In this document: positions 61,083 to 64,000 of the stretch, one piece after another | How positions within the stretch are numbered: the first letter of the stretch is position 1 | Layout: every line of letters starts with the position of its first letter | Source: Thiofilum sp. | GTDB taxonomy: Bacteria; Pseudomonadota; Gammaproteobacteria; Thiotrichales; Thiotrichaceae | Assembly: GCF_016711335.1 (NCBI RefSeq) | Contig: NZ_JADJTF010000001.1 | Coordinates: forward strand, 1,860,001-1,924,000 | Length of the DNA stretch: 64,000 bases | Direction of reading: 5' to 3' | Translations under genes and position numbers: made by a program | Notes under the pieces: generated by a model | Databases searched by the model: none | The model's input: the letters and a program-made list of their open reading frames with translations, nothing else | What the model was told of the DNA's origin: nothing

Positions 61083-62159
61083 GTGCTTAAACTTATTAAT
61101 GATTGGTATAACCAACACTTTTCTAATCCTCAGGTCGCTATATTAGCCTTAGTGTTGTTAATTGGCTCCAGTATTATTATTTTTACGGGTGATATTCTTA
61201 AGCCCATTTTAGCGGCTATTATATTAGCCTATTTACTAGATGGTGGCGTGGAGTGGCTAAGGCAATTAAAAATACCACGCATGATAGCCGTATTCATTAT
61301 ATTTAGTTTATTTCTGTTGTTGGTGACTTTATTGCTTTTTGTTTTAGCTCCAATGCTCTTAAAGCAGGCTTCACAGTTTGTGGTAGCAGTTCCTAATATG
61401 ATCTCTACAGGGCAACAGGCTTTAATGCTCTTGCCTGAAAAATACCCCAATATTATTTCCGAGCAAGTAGTCTTAGAAATATTGAACTCTATTCGGACTA
61501 ATGTTACTCAAGCCTCACAACAAGTATTAAGTTTCTCGATTGCTTCAGTATTTGATCTGATTGCTTTGATGGTCTATATGGTGGTAGTGCCGTTATTAGT
61601 ATTTTTTTTCTTAAAAGATCGCAATACTATCTTGCAGTGGTTTGGTAATTTCTTACCAGCAGATCGTTCATTAGTGTCTAAGGTATGGAAAGAGTTAAAT
61701 ACTAAAATTGCAGGCTATGTACGCGGTAAGTTTCTAGAAATACTAATTGTGTGGGTAATTACCTTTATTACCTTTTTATTTTTTGGCTTGCAATACGCCA
61801 TGCTCCTATCTTTCTTAGTAGGATTGTCGGTATTGATTCCCTTTGTGGGTGCGGTAGTAGTTACTATTCCAGTAGTGGCGGTGGCTTACTTTCAATGGGG
61901 TTATACCAATGATTTTATTTATGTGGTAATAGCCTATGGGATTATTCAGTTCTTAGATGGTAATTTATTAGTGCCCTTATTATTTTCAGAAATGGTTAAT
62001 TTACATCCCGCCGCTATTATTATAGCTGTATTATTTTTTGGTGCGATTTGGGGTATTTGGGGGGTGTTCTTTGCTATTCCTTTGGCGACCTTAATTCATG
62101 CTATTATTAATGCATGGCCAGCTAGTCATGCCAGTGAAAGTGATTCAGTCAGCTACTAA
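61083..62159 (+). CDS. AI-2E family transporter (PerM/YdiK type) membrane protein
   Basis: 358 residues from a GTG with GAGG seven bases upstream. Eight or so membrane helices and the family blocks ILAAIILAYLLDGGVEWL, GKFLEILIVWVITFITFLFFGL, LIPFVGAVVVTIPVV and FLDGNLLVPLLFSEMVNLHPAAII. Family members include AI-2 exporters and Na+/H+ antiporters; substrate unknown. Confidence 0.9.
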   Translation: MLKLINDWYNQHFSNPQVAILALVLLIGSSIIIFTGDILKPILAAIILAYLLDGGVEWLRQLKIPRMIAVFIIFSLFLLLVTLLLFVLAPMLLKQASQFVVAVPNMISTGQQALMLLPEKYPNIISEQVVLEILNSIRTNVTQASQQVLSFSIASVFDLIALMVYMVVVPLLVFFFLKDRNTILQWFGNFLPADRSLVSKVWKELNTKIAGYVRGKFLEILIVWVITFITFLFFGLQYAMLLSFLVGLSVLIPFVGAVVVTIPVVAVAYFQWGYTNDFIYVVIAYGIIQFLDGNLLVPLLFSEMVNLHPAAIIIAVLFFGAIWGIWGVFFAIPLATLIHAIINAWPASHASESDSVSY

Positions 62160-62183
62160 ATGAAAAAGTGCTCATCAATATCC

Positions 62184-62296
62184 AGCTAAAAGTAATCCTG
62201 TGTTTATGGAGCAGTCTTGGCGGCAGGAGTGCCGCCTTGAAGCATACAGGGATGTATTTACCGCGTCTGCGGAGGAAAGGCAGGGTACTTTTGGCT
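62184..62296. repeat. Structured intergenic element with outer inverted repeats and three inner hairpins
   Basis: Outer imperfect repeats AGCTAAAAGTA (62184-62194) and TACTTTTGGCT (62286-62296) pair at 10 of 11 positions. Inside, GGCGGCA / TGCCGCC (62219-62225, 62230-62236), ATACA / TGTAT and CCGC / GCGG form three small stems. It lies between two convergent genes. It may be a bidirectional terminator, a REP-like dispersed element or a small RNA. Confidence 0.55.
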
Positions 62297-62311
62297 CCAG
62301 TACTTATAAGT

Positions 62312-64000
62312 CTAATCTAAACCAAATACTTGAGCGCGTAATGCTGCAATTTCATCGCGCATTTTAGCAGCTTGCTCAAACTCTAAATTCCGCGCATGGG
62401 CAAACATTTTATCTTCTAAAACTTTAAGCTGTTTAAGTGCACGCTCCGGTGATAAGGCACGATAATCGGCGTGCGTTTCAGCCACTTTCTTCTCGCCTTT
62501 CTTATTACGATGAATAGTGGCATAAGCCCCTTCCATAATATCCGCAATACGTTTTTGAATAGTGGTAGGCGTAATACCATGTGCCGCGTTATATGCAATT
62601 TGTTTAGCACGGCGACGCTCGGTTTCGCGCATAGCTGCTTTGATCGAGTCGGTGATTTTATCGGCATATAAAATCGCTTTGCCCTCAGCATTACGTGCGG
62701 CACGCCCAATCGTTTGAATCAATGAGCGCTCAGAACGTAAAAAACCTTCTTTGTCAGCATCCATAATAGCGACTAAAGTCACTTCCGGTATATCTAAGCC
62801 CTCACGCAATAAATTAATGCCAATCAGCACATCAAATTCACCCTTACGCAGGTCACGAATAATCTCCACGCGCTCCACCGTATCAATATCCGAATGTAAA
62901 TAGCGTACTCGAATATCATGTTCCATCAGGTATTCAGTTAAATCCTCTGCCATACGTTTAGTCAACGTTGTTACTAGCACGCGCTCATTCTTTTTCGCTC
63001 TTAGGGTAATTTCTGACATGACATCATCCACCTGCGAGAGAATCGGGCGTACTTCAACGATAGGGTCAACTAAGCCAGTGGGACGCACCACTTGCTCAGC
63101 AATATTATCCGAATGTTCCAGTTCATAAGCGCTGGGTGTGGCTGATACGTGAATCACTTGAGTGAGTAATTGTTCAAATTCGTCAAAGCGTAAGGGGCGA
63201 TTATCCAACGCAGAAGGCAGACGAAAACCATATTCGACTAATGTGGTTTTACGCGAGCGGTCACCTTTATACATCCCCCCAAACTGTGGAATAGTGACGT
63301 GTGATTCATCGACAAAAATAATCGCATTTTTAGGCACATAGTCGAATAAACAAGGGGGCGGGGAACCGGCGGGACGCTTGGATAAATAGCGCGAGTAATT
63401 TTCAATCCCAGAGCAATAGCCTGTTTCTAAAATCATTTCAATATCATAAGTAGTCCGTTGCTCTAAGCGTTGAGCTTCTACCAGTCGGTTCTCATTGCGT
63501 AATACCTCCAGACGTTCTTTAAGCTCAGCTTTAATATGCTCGACCGCTTCTAATAATACTTCACGCGGGGTGACATAGTGGGTTTTAGGATAAATCGTAG
63601 CACGCGGTACTTTACGCAATACCTCACCCGTGAGCGGATCAAAATAGCTTAGCGTTTCAATTTCATTGTCAAATAGCTCAATGCGTATCGCTTCTTTATC
63701 CGAGTCAGCGGGATGAATGTCGATCACCTCACCGCGTACTCTAAACGTACCGCGTTGTAAATCTAAGTCATTGCGAGTGTATTGCATCTCGGCTAAGCGC
63801 CTTAAAAGTGTGCGCTGATCAATCTGATCGCCACGCACTAAAAGCAGGAGCATTTTCATATACGATTCGGGATCACCCAAACCATAAATCGCTGAAACAG
63901 TTGCAACAATGATGGAGTCGGGGCGCTCCATCAAGGCGCGGGTTGCGGCGAGGCGCATTTGCTCGATATGATCATTCACGGCGGCATCTTTTTCGATATA
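62312..64000 (-). CDS. uvrB: Excinuclease ABC subunit B, C-terminal part (cut by window edge)
   Basis: The frame stays open to the right edge, so the first 110 or so residues are outside. Visible marks: SAIYGLGDPESY, the beta-hairpin region, DESHVTIPQFGGMYKGDRSRK, LVTTLTKRMAEDLTEY, LREGLDIPEVTLVAIMDADKEGFLRS, QTIGRAARN and the C-terminal UVR domain LEDKMFAHARNLEFEQAAKMRDEI (shown as landmarks). DNA damage recognition and helicase subunit of nucleotide excision repair. Confidence 0.96.
   Translation of the reverse strand, partial: YIEKDAAVNDHIEQMRLAATRALMERPDSIIVATVSAIYGLGDPESYMKMLLLLVRGDQIDQRTLLRRLAEMQYTRNDLDLQRGTFRVRGEVIDIHPADSDKEAIRIELFDNEIETLSYFDPLTGEVLRKVPRATIYPKTHYVTPREVLLEAVEHIKAELKERLEVLRNENRLVEAQRLEQRTTYDIEMILETGYCSGIENYSRYLSKRPAGSPPPCLFDYVPKNAIIFVDESHVTIPQFGGMYKGDRSRKTTLVEYGFRLPSALDNRPLRFDEFEQLLTQVIHVSATPSAYELEHSDNIAEQVVRPTGLVDPIVEVRPILSQVDDVMSEITLRAKKNERVLVTTLTKRMAEDLTEYLMEHDIRVRYLHSDIDTVERVEIIRDLRKGEFDVLIGINLLREGLDIPEVTLVAIMDADKEGFLRSERSLIQTIGRAARNAEGKAILYADKITDSIKAAMRETERRRAKQIAYNAAHGITPTTIQKRIADIMEGAYATIHRNKKGEKKVAETHADYRALSPERALKQLKVLEDKMFAHARNLEFEQAAKMRDEIAALRAQVFGLD

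Overview
The window looks like chromosome from a gammaproteobacterium of moderate to low G+C. It carries a complete cbb3-type cytochrome oxidase locus, a gammaproteobacterial-style ffs-dnaX-ybaB-recR order, a Pil-Chp-like chemosensory operon, several large sensor proteins and a TauE/SafE exporter. That mix would suit a Thiothrix-like (Thiotrichales) sulfur oxidiser, but the taxonomic guess rests on gene content only. No rRNA or tRNA was seen. Both edges cut genes: a giant beta-helix/cadherin surface protein on the left and uvrB on the right.

Layout. 1-6.8 kb: a secreted repeat protein broken by one frameshift. 6.9-13.7 kb (minus): an operon of a REC-PAS-GGDEF-EAL protein, an orphan peptide-type solute-binding protein and a hybrid histidine kinase. 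14.0-19.1 kb (plus): an RND efflux adaptor and pump. 19.0-27.6 kb (minus): an unknown membrane-anchored protein, a TauE/SafE exporter and a Pil-Chp-like pathway (REC, CheW, MCP, CheA-REC, second REC). 27.9-31.1 kb (plus): SRP RNA, dnaX, ybaB, recR and a HIT protein.

31.2-37.2 kb (minus) is an accessory region of visibly different base composition between two HIT paralogues. It holds an ABC-type ATPase plus DUF4435/TOPRIM gene pair that resembles the PARIS antiphage system, two small genes (one overlapping the decayed start of a nucleotidyltransferase gene), a decayed second copy of the rtcB 3' end, a HEPN-like gene, a complete IS4-family insertion sequence with 15-bp inverted repeats and a 9-bp target duplication, and rtcB itself.

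37.5-44.3 kb: the second HIT gene, a glycosyltransferase, a four-gene operon of two DUF2202 proteins with an OmpR-type two-component system, a di-haem cytochrome c peroxidase and dgkA. Between the DUF2202 operon and the peroxidase lie three tandem CTTAAG-type half sites at 11-bp spacing, a PmrA/QseB-style operator. 44.5-59.4 kb: ccoNOQP and ccoGHIS, separated by a type III restriction-modification cassette (mod, a DUF1016 nuclease, res). 59.6-64 kb: a LysR regulator, an unknown small protein, an AI-2E family transporter, a structured intergenic element and uvrB.

Strongest leads: the PARIS-like pair in a decaying defence island with the rtcB-end duplication; the DUF2202/two-component operon with its operator; the mod-DUF1016-res cassette inside the cco locus; the A10 slippage site in dnaX; and the ligand-binding-protein/kinase/cyclic-di-GMP operon. 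All similarity statements come from recognising motifs by eye; no database search was run.
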